64,000 nt of DNA from Alkalicoccobacillus gibsonii (GTDB lineage Bacteria; Bacillota; Bacilli; Bacillales; Bacillaceae_D). How positions within the stretch are numbered: position 1 is the first letter of the stretch; the number at the start of each line of letters is the position of its first letter. The notes under the pieces are model-generated. The model was not told the DNA's origin. It made no database searches and saw only the letters and a list, made by a program, of their open reading frames with translations. This document shows, piece after piece, positions 17,587 through 25,698 of the stretch. The DNA is taken from assembly GCF_016798245.1 (NCBI RefSeq), contig NZ_JAEUZA010000002.1, positions 62,001 through 126,000 of the forward strand, written 5' to 3'. The position numbers were made by a program, and so were the translations under genes.

Positions 17587-18324
17587 ATGGGAAAATTACA
17601 AGATAAAGTAGCAGTGATTACCGGCGGTGCATCTGGCATTGGCGCAGCGACGGCAAAATTATTCGTTTCAGAAGGAGCCAAAGTGGTTCTTGTTGATTTA
17701 AATGAAGAAAAAGGTAAAGCGTTTGAAGAAGAATTAAAAGCTCAAAACGCAGAAGCTCTTTTTGTAAAAGCAAACATTACAAGTGAAGAAGAAGTAGCAA
17801 ATGTCTTTAAACAAACGGTTGATACGTTTGGTAAAGTAGACGTTGTTTTCAATAATGCAGGAATTGGTCGTGTACATCCATCACATGATCTTGAATACTC
17901 TGAATGGCGCAACACAGTAAATGTCGACTTAGATGGAGTATTCTTAGTAGCACGTGAATCAATCCGCGAAATGCTAAAAACAGGAGGCGGTTCGATCGTC
18001 AACACTGCTTCCATGTACGGGTGGGTTGGATCACCTGGTTCTGCAGCTTACAACGCAGCAAAAGGTGGCGTCATTAACTTAACGCGCTCGCTTGCACTTG
18101 AGTACGCAGATAAAGGAATCCGTGTAAACTCACTTTGCCCGGGCTTCATTGATACACCGATCATTCCAGAAGCAGACAAACAAACACTTGCTGGTTTAAC
18201 TCCAATGAAACGTCTTGGTTTAGCAGATGAAATGGCAAAAGCTGTCTTGTTCATGGCTTCTGACGATTCTTCATACATGACTGGGAACAGCTTAACAGTT
18301 GATGGTGGATATACAGCGCAATAA
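17587..18324 (+). CDS. SDR family oxidoreductase
   Basis: This is a classical short-chain dehydrogenase/reductase of 245 aa. The cofactor motif is TGGASGIGAATAKLF, the NNAG motif is in VVFNNAGIGRV, and the catalytic tetrad is visible: Asn in VNVDLDG, Ser in VNTASMYG and Tyr/Lys in YNAAKGG. Asp in LVDLNEEKG after the second strand points to NAD rather than NADP. The C-terminus SSYMTGNSLTVDGGYTAQ is the usual SDR ending. It lies opposite a TetR gene with shared upstream half-sites, so TetR repression is likely. The substrate cannot be deduced. Confidence 0.93.
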   Translation: MGKLQDKVAVITGGASGIGAATAKLFVSEGAKVVLVDLNEEKGKAFEEELKAQNAEALFVKANITSEEEVANVFKQTVDTFGKVDVVFNNAGIGRVHPSHDLEYSEWRNTVNVDLDGVFLVARESIREMLKTGGGSIVNTASMYGWVGSPGSAAYNAAKGGVINLTRSLALEYADKGIRVNSLCPGFIDTPIIPEADKQTLAGLTPMKRLGLADEMAKAVLFMASDDSSYMTGNSLTVDGGYTAQ

Positions 18325-18340
18325 TTAGATAAAGAAAAAG

Positions 18341-18376
18341 AGCCTAATGATTCTAAAATGGAACCATTAGGCTTTT
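18341..18376 (+). terminator. Intrinsic terminator of the SDR gene
   Basis: AGCCTAATG and CATTAGGCT form a 9-bp stem followed by TTTTCTC. Confidence 0.85.
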
Positions 18377-18410
18377 CTCGTTCTTACAGTAATTAACTGG
18401 AAGGCAGTAA

Positions 18411-18566
18411 AAGAATTTGGTAAATGAATCTAACTATTGGGAAGAGTCAGATACGGGTACAATCTTAACGCTTGAATATGGTATTCGTTACTCAAAGATG
18501 TACCTAGAGTGGTGTGAATGGGCAAAAGCCTATCTTAAACAGTTTTATAAAGAAAATGATAAGTAA
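18411..18566 (+). pseudogene. Remnant of a PadR-type regulator (C-terminus)
   Basis: The frame reads KNLVNESNYWEESDTGT, then ILTLEYGIRYSKMYLEWCEW and AKAYLKQFYKENDK before a stop. The block LEYGIRYSKMYLEWCEWA matches the alpha-helical C-terminal domain of PadR/Vir_alpha regulators, where a similar LRxGIxYxxxxLEW pattern is usual. No start codon or winged-helix half precedes it, only stops, so just about 50 residues remain. It is followed by its own terminator, which supports a once-complete gene. Confidence 0.6.
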
Positions 18567-18599
18567 AGCAGATCTATTTTCAGATAGATCTGCTTTTTT
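18567..18599 (+). terminator. Intrinsic terminator after the PadR remnant
   Basis: AGCAGATCTAT and ATAGATCTGCT form an 11-bp stem closed by TTTTTT. Confidence 0.85.
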
Positions 18600-18718
18600 C
18601 ATACATTTTTACATACAAAATTAGTAAAACTAATACTTTGTACCTAAAACAATACTCACTGTTTACCGATATAAAAGAAGGAAGTTTTTTAGGGTCTAAA
18701 AAAGGAAGGGAGTTTCTA

Positions 18719-20350
18719 ATGCCGAACGTTTCATCGATTTTGATTCAGTTTATGAAAGAAAAAGGATGCACCAAGGTATTTGGTATTCCCGGTAAGCCAA
18801 TCTCTCCGCTCATTCTTGCAGCAGAAAATGAAGGCTTGGATTTCGTCCTGGCACGCCATGAGGGCGGTGCTGGCTACATGGCAACAGGGTACGCCATGCA
18901 GAATCAGTCTCTAGGTGTAGCCATTGGTACGAGTGGTCCAGGTGGGACAAATATGATTACAGCTGCGGCTCAGGCTGCTGCGTTTCATGCGCCTGTGTTA
19001 TTTATTACAGGTCATCCACCGCTTGCTTCCTCTGGGAAAGCACTTGGTCAGGATTCCAGTATGTTTGGGACAGATCTCGTTGAATTGTTTAAGCCGGTCA
19101 CAAAGCTTAGTGCAAAGGTCGAGAACAAGGATATGCTGAGACAGCTCTTGCAGCATGCGGAGGAACAGCTGCTTACAGGGTCAAAAGGTCCGGTTCATCT
19201 ATCCATCCCGCTTGATATTTTAACGAGCGAGTTAGAGGCATTTGAGTTCGCAGTTCCAGCAAGCGATTCCATTATTTCCGGTAACATTGAACAAGCGATT
19301 GAAGCGTTAAACGCTGCAGAGCGACCACTGATGCTACTTGGTAAGGGAGCACATCTTTCAAGAAGCTACGAGGAAATTCAGCAGCTTGCAGAGCGTTGGC
19401 AGATTCCTGTCATGACAACACCAGGAGGAAAAGGAGCGTTTGTTGAGACGCATCCATTATCTCTAGGGGCGCTTGGTTTAGGTGGAACAAAGGCTTCTGC
19501 TGAGTATGTGAAGGACCGGAAGAGTGACCTTTTAGTTGTTGTTGGTTCAAAATTAAGTGACATGTCAACCGTGGGATTAACAGCCGGCGGTGAGCCACAA
19601 AAGGTTATTCATTTTGACTGGCATGCGGATTTTGTCGGAAAAACGCTTGAAAGTGATACAATCTTAGTGCAGGGGGATGCGAGAACCAACCTAGCACACG
19701 TGTTAAAACAAGCGAATCATGTGGACGTTCCATCTCTTGATCTTACTGAGTACAAGAAAAAGGATGTGGAAGCACCGGTAGAGGAAGAGCCTGGTCGGAT
19801 GTCCGCAGTGCGAACTGTTCAAGTGCTTCGCGATTTACTGCCACCTGAAACCATTGTTTACGGGGATGATGGAAGCCATTCCTTCTATACGATTAAGCAC
19901 TTCACCACACAGGTTGCGGGAACATTCCGTTTTGATGATGTCTTTGGCGCAATGGGAAATGGAATTGGTCTCGCTATCGGCGCAAAAATTGCCAGACCTA
20001 ATGAACCGATTGTTTGCTTCACTGGTGATGGATGTCTCTTTATGCATGGGACAGAGATTGGGACTGCTGTTGATGCAGGTGCGAATGTACTATTCGTCGT
20101 TTTTAATAATGAGATGCTCGACATGGTCGACAAGGGTATGAAGAATAACCTTGGATACTCAGCAGGGTCTCGTTATACACAAGGGATGAATGTAAGTATG
20201 TTTGCCGAATCCATGTGTGCGACTGGGTTCCGTTGCAGAACGGAAGAGGACATTACCGAAGCATACGAAGCCTCAAAAGAGGTAGAAGGTCCAGTTGTGA
20301 TTGAAGTCATCGTCAACAAAGAAGAATGGCCGCCAACGATTGGCAGGTAA
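18719..20350 (+). CDS. Thiamine-diphosphate-binding enzyme, acetolactate synthase-like
   Basis: The product (543 aa) has the three-domain layout of ThDP enzymes such as acetolactate synthase and benzoylformate decarboxylase. The PYR domain has the catalytic glutamate in LARHEGGAGYMA and GTSGPGGTNMI. The middle domain contains LMLLGKGAHLS. The PP domain has the ThDP-Mg motif CFTGDGCLFMHGTEIGTAVDAGANVLFVVFNN (GDG...NN). I chose the ATG at 18719 (MPNVSSILIQFMKEKG) because GGAAGGGA lies upstream. It opens an operon with a CMD-like protein, a STAS-like protein and a chemoreceptor, which is unusual for biosynthetic acetolactate synthase. A catabolic decarboxylase or carboligase is more likely. The substrate is unknown. 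Confidence 0.9.
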   Translation: MPNVSSILIQFMKEKGCTKVFGIPGKPISPLILAAENEGLDFVLARHEGGAGYMATGYAMQNQSLGVAIGTSGPGGTNMITAAAQAAAFHAPVLFITGHPPLASSGKALGQDSSMFGTDLVELFKPVTKLSAKVENKDMLRQLLQHAEEQLLTGSKGPVHLSIPLDILTSELEAFEFAVPASDSIISGNIEQAIEALNAAERPLMLLGKGAHLSRSYEEIQQLAERWQIPVMTTPGGKGAFVETHPLSLGALGLGGTKASAEYVKDRKSDLLVVVGSKLSDMSTVGLTAGGEPQKVIHFDWHADFVGKTLESDTILVQGDARTNLAHVLKQANHVDVPSLDLTEYKKKDVEAPVEEEPGRMSAVRTVQVLRDLLPPETIVYGDDGSHSFYTIKHFTTQVAGTFRFDDVFGAMGNGIGLAIGAKIARPNEPIVCFTGDGCLFMHGTEIGTAVDAGANVLFVVFNNEMLDMVDKGMKNNLGYSAGSRYTQGMNVSMFAESMCATGFRCRTEEDITEAYEASKEVEGPVVIEVIVNKEEWPPTIGR

Positions 20351-20368
20351 AAAGGAGGAGGAGATCAG

Positions 20369-20791
20369 ATGAGCGAGAAAGCAGCTGCTGGTTGGAAGAT
20401 GATTGAACAGTTAGGTGGAGATCGTGGTCTTCAGGCAATGAAGGGAGTAGATGAATTCTCTCCAAGACTTGCGAAGCTTGCAGTAGAGTTCGGATATGGC
20501 GATGTATACTTAGATGATGCGCTTGATTTAAAGCAACGTGCATTAATCACATTATCATCACTTATCACCCAAGGAGATGCTGGTAGAGGCTTAACGTACC
20601 ATTTTAATGCGGCGCTACGTGTTGGCGTAACAAAGGAAGAAATTCTAGAGTTAATTAACCATTGCAGTGCGTATGCCGGCTTTCCAAAAGCAATTCACGC
20701 GGTTCACATTTTTAAAGACTTCTTAGAGAATTTAGAAAAACAAACAACAACAGGGGGAATAAACAATGTCAAAGTACGAATACAAGGTTGA
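20369..20791 (+). CDS. Carboxymuconolactone decarboxylase family protein
   Basis: This small all-helical CMD/AhpD-like protein of 140 aa has the characteristic core LDLKQRALITLSSLITQGDAGRGLTYHFNAALRVGVTKEEILELINHCSAYAGFPKAIHAV. The histidine in TYHFNAAL and the GVTKEEI/YAGFP segments are typical of the gamma-carboxymuconolactone decarboxylase branch. The AhpD CxxC pair is absent, so a peroxidase-partner role is unlikely. Its last 26 nt overlap the next gene in a different frame. Being second in an operon led by a ThDP enzyme suggests breakdown of an organic acid. Confidence 0.87.
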   Translation: MSEKAAAGWKMIEQLGGDRGLQAMKGVDEFSPRLAKLAVEFGYGDVYLDDALDLKQRALITLSSLITQGDAGRGLTYHFNAALRVGVTKEEILELINHCSAYAGFPKAIHAVHIFKDFLENLEKQTTTGGINNVKVRIQG

Positions 20792-21146
20792 AGGTGACGT
20801 GTTTTATTTTAAATATCTAGAAATGGCAAGTACAGCAGCTGAAGCGCAGGATCAAGCTGACTTTGTACGTAGTCAAATTGACAAACCAGGGATCAAGAAA
20901 TTCTTGAATGACAACCGTAATGTAACATCTGTCGCAAATCCTGAAGTAAGTGCCATCTGGGGCGAACTAATGGGCTGGCTTTCTACTAAAATCGAGAAGA
21001 ACGCAACAATCACACCAAGTGCTTCACTAAAGATGCAATTAAACCGTTTATCAAAAACGGCTGGAACGTATGATACCGTTCGTGCATTCACAGATATGGA
21101 CCAAGCACTTGAGTTTGTAGGAATCTCTGACGCAAAGATTAGCTAG
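20766..21146 (+). CDS. Small STAS/SpoIIAA-like protein
   Basis: The product is a 126-residue soluble protein starting [20 protein letters not shown]. The pattern fits an alpha/beta STAS-like (SpoIIAA-like) fold. It shows [31 protein letters not shown] helices in the middle, and [39 protein letters not shown] at the end. The family is recognised only tentatively, from overall pattern. GGGGG precedes the ATG by about 8 nt and the gene overlaps the CMD gene by 26 nt. Lying directly before a chemoreceptor gene, it could be a sensing or adaptor component. That is inference. Confidence 0.7.
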   Translation: MSKYEYKVEGDVFYFKYLEMASTAAEAQDQADFVRSQIDKPGIKKFLNDNRNVTSVANPEVSAIWGELMGWLSTKIEKNATITPSASLKMQLNRLSKTAGTYDTVRAFTDMDQALEFVGISDAKIS

Positions 21147-21160
21147 GAGGATTATATATA

Positions 21161-22444
21161 ATGAATAATAGAGTGTATAAAAAGCTACAAGGGACAATGA
21201 TCGGGGCCGCTAGCGGCCTTCTCGTTATCTCTTTACTCACCGTCATACTTGGCGGCGGGTTAGAAGGAAATGTTTTCTTATGGTCTGGACTGGCTCTTAC
21301 ATGGATTATTGTCCTAGCAACTGCATTTATTTTTATCAAACAGCTTGTCCAACCTTTACGCGAAGCAGAAGAACATTACCATGCTGGGGAAGCGATTCTT
21401 GTAGAGAACGAGAACACGGCGCTTGCTCAGTTCTTAAATCAGCTTTATACGAAGTCAAATGGCGATCAGGTCGAGATGTTTGCTGAGATAGCTGCAACTA
21501 CTGAAGCACCAGAACGTCCTTCTTCGGAGATCACGGACGATGCCGTACAAGATGCAGAGTGGAAGGCTCAATCAGCTGAGGCAGCGAACCTTTTACAAGT
21601 ATCTGCGAGTGAAACAAGTGCAGGTGTAGAGGATATCGCGAAAATGATGCAGGAGCTAGCAACAAACAATAATGATCAGGTGGATGCAATCAAGTCGATT
21701 GACGAAACCATTTCGTTCATCTTCTTTAACTTAAAAGAAATTAGCGAGAGCACGCAGTTCGTAGCCGAAGCTTCAAGCACAACATATACCAACGCAAAGC
21801 AAGGAAACACAGCGATCCAGCAGACCATTAGTCAAATGGATCAAATCGGTAAGGATGTTTCGTCTTCTAAGGAAAGCATTGAAGCATTAGGTCTAAAAAC
21901 CGCTGAAATCGAGAAAATCCTTTCCTTGATTACAGGCATTTCCGATCAAACAAACCTTCTTGCGCTAAACGCAGCCATTGAAGCAGCACGAGCAGGAGAG
22001 CACGGTCGAGGCTTCTCAATCGTAGCCGACGAGGTTCGTAAGCTATCCGAGCAAACGAACGAAGCAACCAAAAATGTCCAAAAGCTAATCGTTGAAATGA
22101 GAGAAGGAAGCCACGAAGCTATTAAGGCGATCCAACAAGGAGCAAGCTCTGTTCAAGTGGGTATTAACTTAAACAAAGAGATTGGTACTGTCTTTCAAAC
22201 GATTAATGAGAACGCTCAAGAAGTCGATGAATTCATCCAGGATCTATCCGACTCCATCGGCGAGCTGACAGAAAGCATGGAAAATGTATCGAACACGATG
22301 AAGGATGTCTCCTCTGTCGCTGTTCAATCAAATGGTGCTGTCCAAAACGCAGCAGCCGTAACCGAAGAATTAAGTGCATCCATGGAAGAAATCTCAGCCA
22401 ATGCCGAGACGTTAGCGGGTGTAACAAACAGGTTGGCACAATAA
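21161..22444 (+). CDS. Methyl-accepting chemotaxis protein, short sensor
   Basis: This 427-residue chemoreceptor has two N-terminal membrane helices (about residues 13-32 and 40-62) with a loop of only a few residues between them, so it lacks an extracellular ligand domain. A cytoplasmic stretch of about 90 residues follows, then the long coiled-coil signalling domain. The hairpin tip is intact: [50 protein letters not shown]. It therefore probably senses an internal signal, such as energy state or a metabolic protein. It is the last gene of the operon led by the ThDP enzyme, which suggests taxis linked to that pathway. Confidence 0.92.
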   Translation: MNNRVYKKLQGTMIGAASGLLVISLLTVILGGGLEGNVFLWSGLALTWIIVLATAFIFIKQLVQPLREAEEHYHAGEAILVENENTALAQFLNQLYTKSNGDQVEMFAEIAATTEAPERPSSEITDDAVQDAEWKAQSAEAANLLQVSASETSAGVEDIAKMMQELATNNNDQVDAIKSIDETISFIFFNLKEISESTQFVAEASSTTYTNAKQGNTAIQQTISQMDQIGKDVSSSKESIEALGLKTAEIEKILSLITGISDQTNLLALNAAIEAARAGEHGRGFSIVADEVRKLSEQTNEATKNVQKLIVEMREGSHEAIKAIQQGASSVQVGINLNKEIGTVFQTINENAQEVDEFIQDLSDSIGELTESMENVSNTMKDVSSVAVQSNGAVQNAAAVTEELSASMEEISANAETLAGVTNRLAQ

Positions 22445-22448
22445 GAAA

Positions 22449-22479
22449 AAACGCTTGGACGTCGGTCCGGGCGTTTTTA
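22449..22479 (+). terminator. Intrinsic terminator of the ThDP-MCP operon
   Basis: AACGCTTGGAC pairs along its full length with GTCCGGGCGTT (two G-T pairs) and ends in a T run. Confidence 0.9.
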
Positions 22480-22559
22480 TTTGAAAACTTATTTCAATAT
22501 TTATCTAATTCATGCATAATATAGATGTGTTTAAATGATTTTGATAAGGGAGGCTTTAG

Positions 22560-22829
22560 ATGACTAAAGGTAAACGAATTAGTATTGCATTAATTAATGC
22601 GGTGCCCAGTGGTCTGTTAACGCTACTCATCGCGCTCTTCTTTGCATCTGGTACCATTGCAGAAAATTATACGGATGATACGTTCGTAGCACCCGAATTC
22701 TTTTGGATGATTCCATTTTGGGCACTATTTGTAGTCATTGCCTGCTTTAAACGATGCTTAATTATAGGAATTGTATTAATGTATCTTGCTCCATTTATTT
22801 TTCTCTTTTTATTTATGCGTCTACTATAG
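22560..22829 (+). CDS. Small membrane protein, unknown function
   Basis: This 89-residue protein is predicted to have two to three membrane helices (about residues 9-31, 48-64 and 66-86), with an acidic loop ENYTDDTFVAPEF between the first two. GGGAGG lies 7 nt before the ATG. I do not recognise a family. The gene is single, between a strong terminator and a hairpin, so it is probably transcribed alone. Codon use resembles that of its neighbours. Confidence 0.65.
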   Translation: MTKGKRISIALINAVPSGLLTLLIALFFASGTIAENYTDDTFVAPEFFWMIPFWALFVVIACFKRCLIIGIVLMYLAPFIFLFLFMRLL

Positions 22830-22841
22830 TATAAAGATGCC

Positions 22842-22886
22842 GGAACATATCAGGTGTTTAAAAGGCTTTAACACCTGGCATGTTCC
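22842..22886. terminator. Hairpin between convergent genes
   Basis: GGAACAT...AGGTGTT and AACACCT...ATGTTCC form a long interrupted stem between two converging genes. There is no strong T run, so termination is likely but not certain. Confidence 0.55.
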
Positions 22887-22896
22887 AAGCATTTAG

Positions 22897-23415
22897 TTAC
22901 TGCAACGCCTCTTCAATCAAATCCTCCACAAATGCTACTTCTTTCTTATAAATCTGAAACATGAAGTAAAAAAGAGAGAGGAGTGGGAGATAGAGATCTT
23001 GTTCTTTTCCACATATGAACGTTATTTCTGCTCCTTTTCGCACAGAATATGGCTTTAGTTTAGCAATCTTTTCTTTCTCTACCTTTAACTCTAAGCCGCC
23101 ATCCCAGTCTTCCTCTATGTATATCGTCTTGCCATCTACTATTCCTGAAACAGCATAATAGATCAGTGATTTTCCTTTATGGTCCTGAAGAGAGTAGGAT
23201 TGGTCCCCTATTTGATAGTCATATTGAGCAAACAATAGACGTCCTTTTTTGATTCCTACAAGAATGGATTGTTGGTCCAAGTGTCGTGTGTAAATGAATG
23301 CATGTCCTTTTTCGAATGCATCTGCTTTTAAAACGCGAACATCTGCTAGTTCAATGCCTTCTGAATCGTGTACTAGAAATTCGTGGCCTTTTCGAATCAA
23401 TGAATAGGTATCCAA
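22897..23415 (-). CDS. Tubby C-terminal/LURP-like protein
   Basis: The product of 172 aa is rich in short beta strands with no signal peptide: YSLIRKGHEFLVHDSEGIELADVRVLK, SILVGIKKGRLLFAQYDYQIGDQSYSLQDHKGKSLIYYAVSG, and DGGLELKVEKEKIAKLKPYS. This pattern resembles the tubby C-terminal-like (LOR/YxjI) fold of bacilli, whose function is poorly known. The C-terminal 30 residues form a hydrophobic helix (LLSLFYFMFQIYKKEVAFVEDLIEEAL). It converges with the small membrane protein gene. Family assignment is moderate; no regulation is evident. Confidence 0.65.
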   Translation of the reverse strand: MDTYSLIRKGHEFLVHDSEGIELADVRVLKADAFEKGHAFIYTRHLDQQSILVGIKKGRLLFAQYDYQIGDQSYSLQDHKGKSLIYYAVSGIVDGKTIYIEEDWDGGLELKVEKEKIAKLKPYSVRKGAEITFICGKEQDLYLPLLSLFYFMFQIYKKEVAFVEDLIEEALQ

Positions 23416-23480
23416 GTAAGAACCGCCCCTTTACGAAACTCTTATACCTACTATACGAAGGAAGGGGGGCTTGGTTTCTT

Positions 23481-24344
23481 TTATTTTAGTCCCTCCACCA
23501 ATCTCTCCGCAGGCTTTGACAGCGTATGTCCCTTTAACCAGATCAGCGCAATCGGTGAGAGAAACGGTTCTTTATCTTCAATTCTAGCCGCCTTCATTCT
23601 CGCATCCTTAGTTTGTTTCACAAAGGCCTCTGGAACAATAGCATGTGTCATGTTGTTTGCGATCATTTGACTTAAAAGCTGAATGTCCGAGCATTCACCA
23701 ATTGGCTGGTGCACACCTCTTTTAGCTAGTCGTTCACGTATAAGCGAATAGACTCCTAGTCCTTCTGTGCTTGGTAACATGAATGGATACTCCGAAATTT
23801 GGTCCCAGGTGGTTGTTTCTCCGAGTGGTGAGTCCATCGACGTCACAAAGTAAAACGGTTCATCTTTTATATGTAATACTTCAAATTCACTTAAGTTAAG
23901 TGGTAGCCGTATTAACGCAAGCTCTAGTTTTCGTTCCTTGACGAGCTGACATAAGTGTCCAGATTCATTTTGCTGAATTTTTAAATGGACCTTGGGATAA
24001 AGCGAGTGAAAGTGCTGAAGCCCCTCTAATAATTCACTTGACGAGAAGGTATTAACGCCCACGCTCAATATGCCTTTTAAGCCCGCTCCCACATCCCGCG
24101 TATGTTGCTTTGCCTCTTCTGTAAGCTGCAAAATTTCTTCTGCATATTGGTACAGAGAGCGACCTGCCTCTGTGAGTTCAAGCTTTCGGCCATTCCGGTC
24201 AAATAACAGCGTACCTAGCTCCTTCTCTAGAGCTCGCAGCTGCTGACTGAGTGGAGGCTGTGACATGTATAGCTTCTCTGCGGCAGCGGAAATATTTCCT
24301 TGCTCAACAATCTCTTTAAAGTAACGTAATTGCTTAAGGTCCAA
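23481..24344 (-). CDS. LysR family transcriptional regulator
   Basis: This 287-residue regulator has the LysR winged helix at the N-terminus (MDLKQLRYFKEIVEQGNISAAAEKLYMSQPPLSQQLRALEKELGTLLFDRNGRKLELTEAG). An effector-binding domain follows (GILSVGVNTFSSSELLEGLQHFHSLYPKVHLKI...). The start is TTG at 24342-24344, with GGTGA about 7 nt upstream. It is divergent from two tandem amidohydrolase genes, with a 124-nt shared spacer holding a TTCAT-ATA-ATGAA palindrome. It most probably controls them in response to their substrate. Confidence 0.93.
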   Translation of the reverse strand: MDLKQLRYFKEIVEQGNISAAAEKLYMSQPPLSQQLRALEKELGTLLFDRNGRKLELTEAGRSLYQYAEEILQLTEEAKQHTRDVGAGLKGILSVGVNTFSSSELLEGLQHFHSLYPKVHLKIQQNESGHLCQLVKERKLELALIRLPLNLSEFEVLHIKDEPFYFVTSMDSPLGETTTWDQISEYPFMLPSTEGLGVYSLIRERLAKRGVHQPIGECSDIQLLSQMIANNMTHAIVPEAFVKQTKDARMKAARIEDKEPFLSPIALIWLKGHTLSKPAERLVEGLK

Positions 24345-24398
24345 ATGAAATCACCCTTACCGTTTCATATATGCTAAACCTTACTTTACTCCATTTTA

Positions 24399-24411
24399 TT
24401 CATATAATGAA
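24399..24411. promoter_or_regulatory. Palindrome TTCATATAATGAA with TATAAT box
   Basis: A perfect 5-bp inverted repeat, TTCAT-ATA-ATGAA, lies between the LysR and amidohydrolase genes and contains TATAAT (24403-24408). It fits the T-N11-A design of LysR operators and a -10 box of the rightward operon. The -35 region is weak, as expected for an activator-dependent promoter. Confidence 0.55.
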
Positions 24412-24468
24412 ATCTCTTACACGTGTGCTACGATTTATAGAAAGAGTTGTAAGGGGGAGACGCGGAAG

Positions 24469-25686
24469 ATGTCTGCACATTGGATTGGTCCAGTCACACT
24501 TGAAACAGGTTTTATCTATGAAGATCAAGAGGTAGTTGGTACCGAGACTAAATCATTTTACGTAAAAATTGAATTAGACTCTATCGTCGCCATTCAGGAG
24601 GAATCTCCAAATGAGGATCTGCCACTTTTCGATGCAAAAGGGCTTTTACTACTACCGTCATTTAGAGATATGCACATCCATTTAGACAAAACGTTTTACG
24701 GAGGATCTTGGAAGGCACCGACGCGAGCTAAGAAAGGCATCCTTACACGATTAGAAGAGGAAAAAGTATTGCTGCCACAACTCCGTCCAGTAGCTCAGGA
24801 ACGAGCGGAGGGGTTGATTGATTTGCTCGCGCGCCGTGGCACAACAAAGATTCGTACCCATTGTAATGTCGGACAGGTTGAAGGACTGTATCAGCTTGAG
24901 GCGACACTTGCAGCAAGCGAAACCTATCAAATGATGGCTGACATTGAGATTGTTGCCTTTCCGCAGCAGGGCTTGCTGCGAGACGAGGCTACAGGTCTTG
25001 TAAGAGAGGCGTTAAATAATGGTGCCGCCTATGTAGGGGGCGTTGATCCAGCGAGCATTGATGGCGATATTGAACGGTCGCTGCAAACGATGGTGGAGCT
25101 TGCTGTCAGTGCAAATGCCGGAATTGATCTGCATCTGCATGACAGTGGTCATCTAGGATTATTTACAATGAAGCGACTGGCCGCTCTAACCGAAGAAGCT
25201 AAGCTACAAGGACGTGTGACGATCAGTCACGGACTAACGCTTGCCGACTTACGTGCGGAGGAAGTGGTGGAAGCCGCTCACATGCTACGTGCTCAGAATA
25301 TTGATATGACCTCAACGGTTTCACCTGGAAAAACCATTCCGATTCCCCTTTTACATAAGGAGGGTGTGTCCATTTCATTTGGTGCGGATAGTATTACCGA
25401 TCACTGGTCCCCGTTTGGAACAGGAGATAGCTTGGATAAAGCAGCAGTGTATGCTGAGCGATTTGGGCACAAGGAAGAGGAGTCATTGCATCAGGCACTA
25501 ACTTTCATAACTGGTGGAATCACCCCACTTGACCAAGACGGAAATCAGGTATGGCCGCATGTTGGATCTCGTGCTGACATCGTTTTAGTAGATGCGAGCT
25601 GCACTGCAGAAGCTGTGGCAAGACGAGCGAAGCGGAAGGCTGTTTGGTTTAAAGGCAATATGACTGTGAACGCAATGAATGATTAG
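24469..25686 (+). CDS. Amidohydrolase family protein (cytosine deaminase-like)
   Basis: This 405-residue metal-dependent hydrolase has the amidohydrolase fold. The first metal motif is MHIHLDKTFYGGSWKAPTR (about residues 67-85), a further ligand region is DLHLHDSGHLG, then ISHGLTLADL, and the last metal aspartate is in FGADSITDHWSPFGTGD. These motifs match the cytosine deaminase/N-isopropylammelide branch (CodA, AtzC) rather than dihydroorotase. The substrate is probably a nitrogen heterocycle or amide but cannot be named. It is 12 nt upstream of a close paralogue and divergent from a LysR gene. Confidence 0.88.
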   Translation: MSAHWIGPVTLETGFIYEDQEVVGTETKSFYVKIELDSIVAIQEESPNEDLPLFDAKGLLLLPSFRDMHIHLDKTFYGGSWKAPTRAKKGILTRLEEEKVLLPQLRPVAQERAEGLIDLLARRGTTKIRTHCNVGQVEGLYQLEATLAASETYQMMADIEIVAFPQQGLLRDEATGLVREALNNGAAYVGGVDPASIDGDIERSLQTMVELAVSANAGIDLHLHDSGHLGLFTMKRLAALTEEAKLQGRVTISHGLTLADLRAEEVVEAAHMLRAQNIDMTSTVSPGKTIPIPLLHKEGVSISFGADSITDHWSPFGTGDSLDKAAVYAERFGHKEEESLHQALTFITGGITPLDQDGNQVWPHVGSRADIVLVDASCTAEAVARRAKRKAVWFKGNMTVNAMND

Positions 25687-25698
25687 GGGGAGAAGCCA

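Noticed and set aside
18719-20350. Biosynthetic acetolactate synthase (ilvB/alsS)
   Set aside because: No ilvN, ilvC, leu or alsD gene is adjacent, and the operon partners point to a different pathway, so no gene symbol was given.
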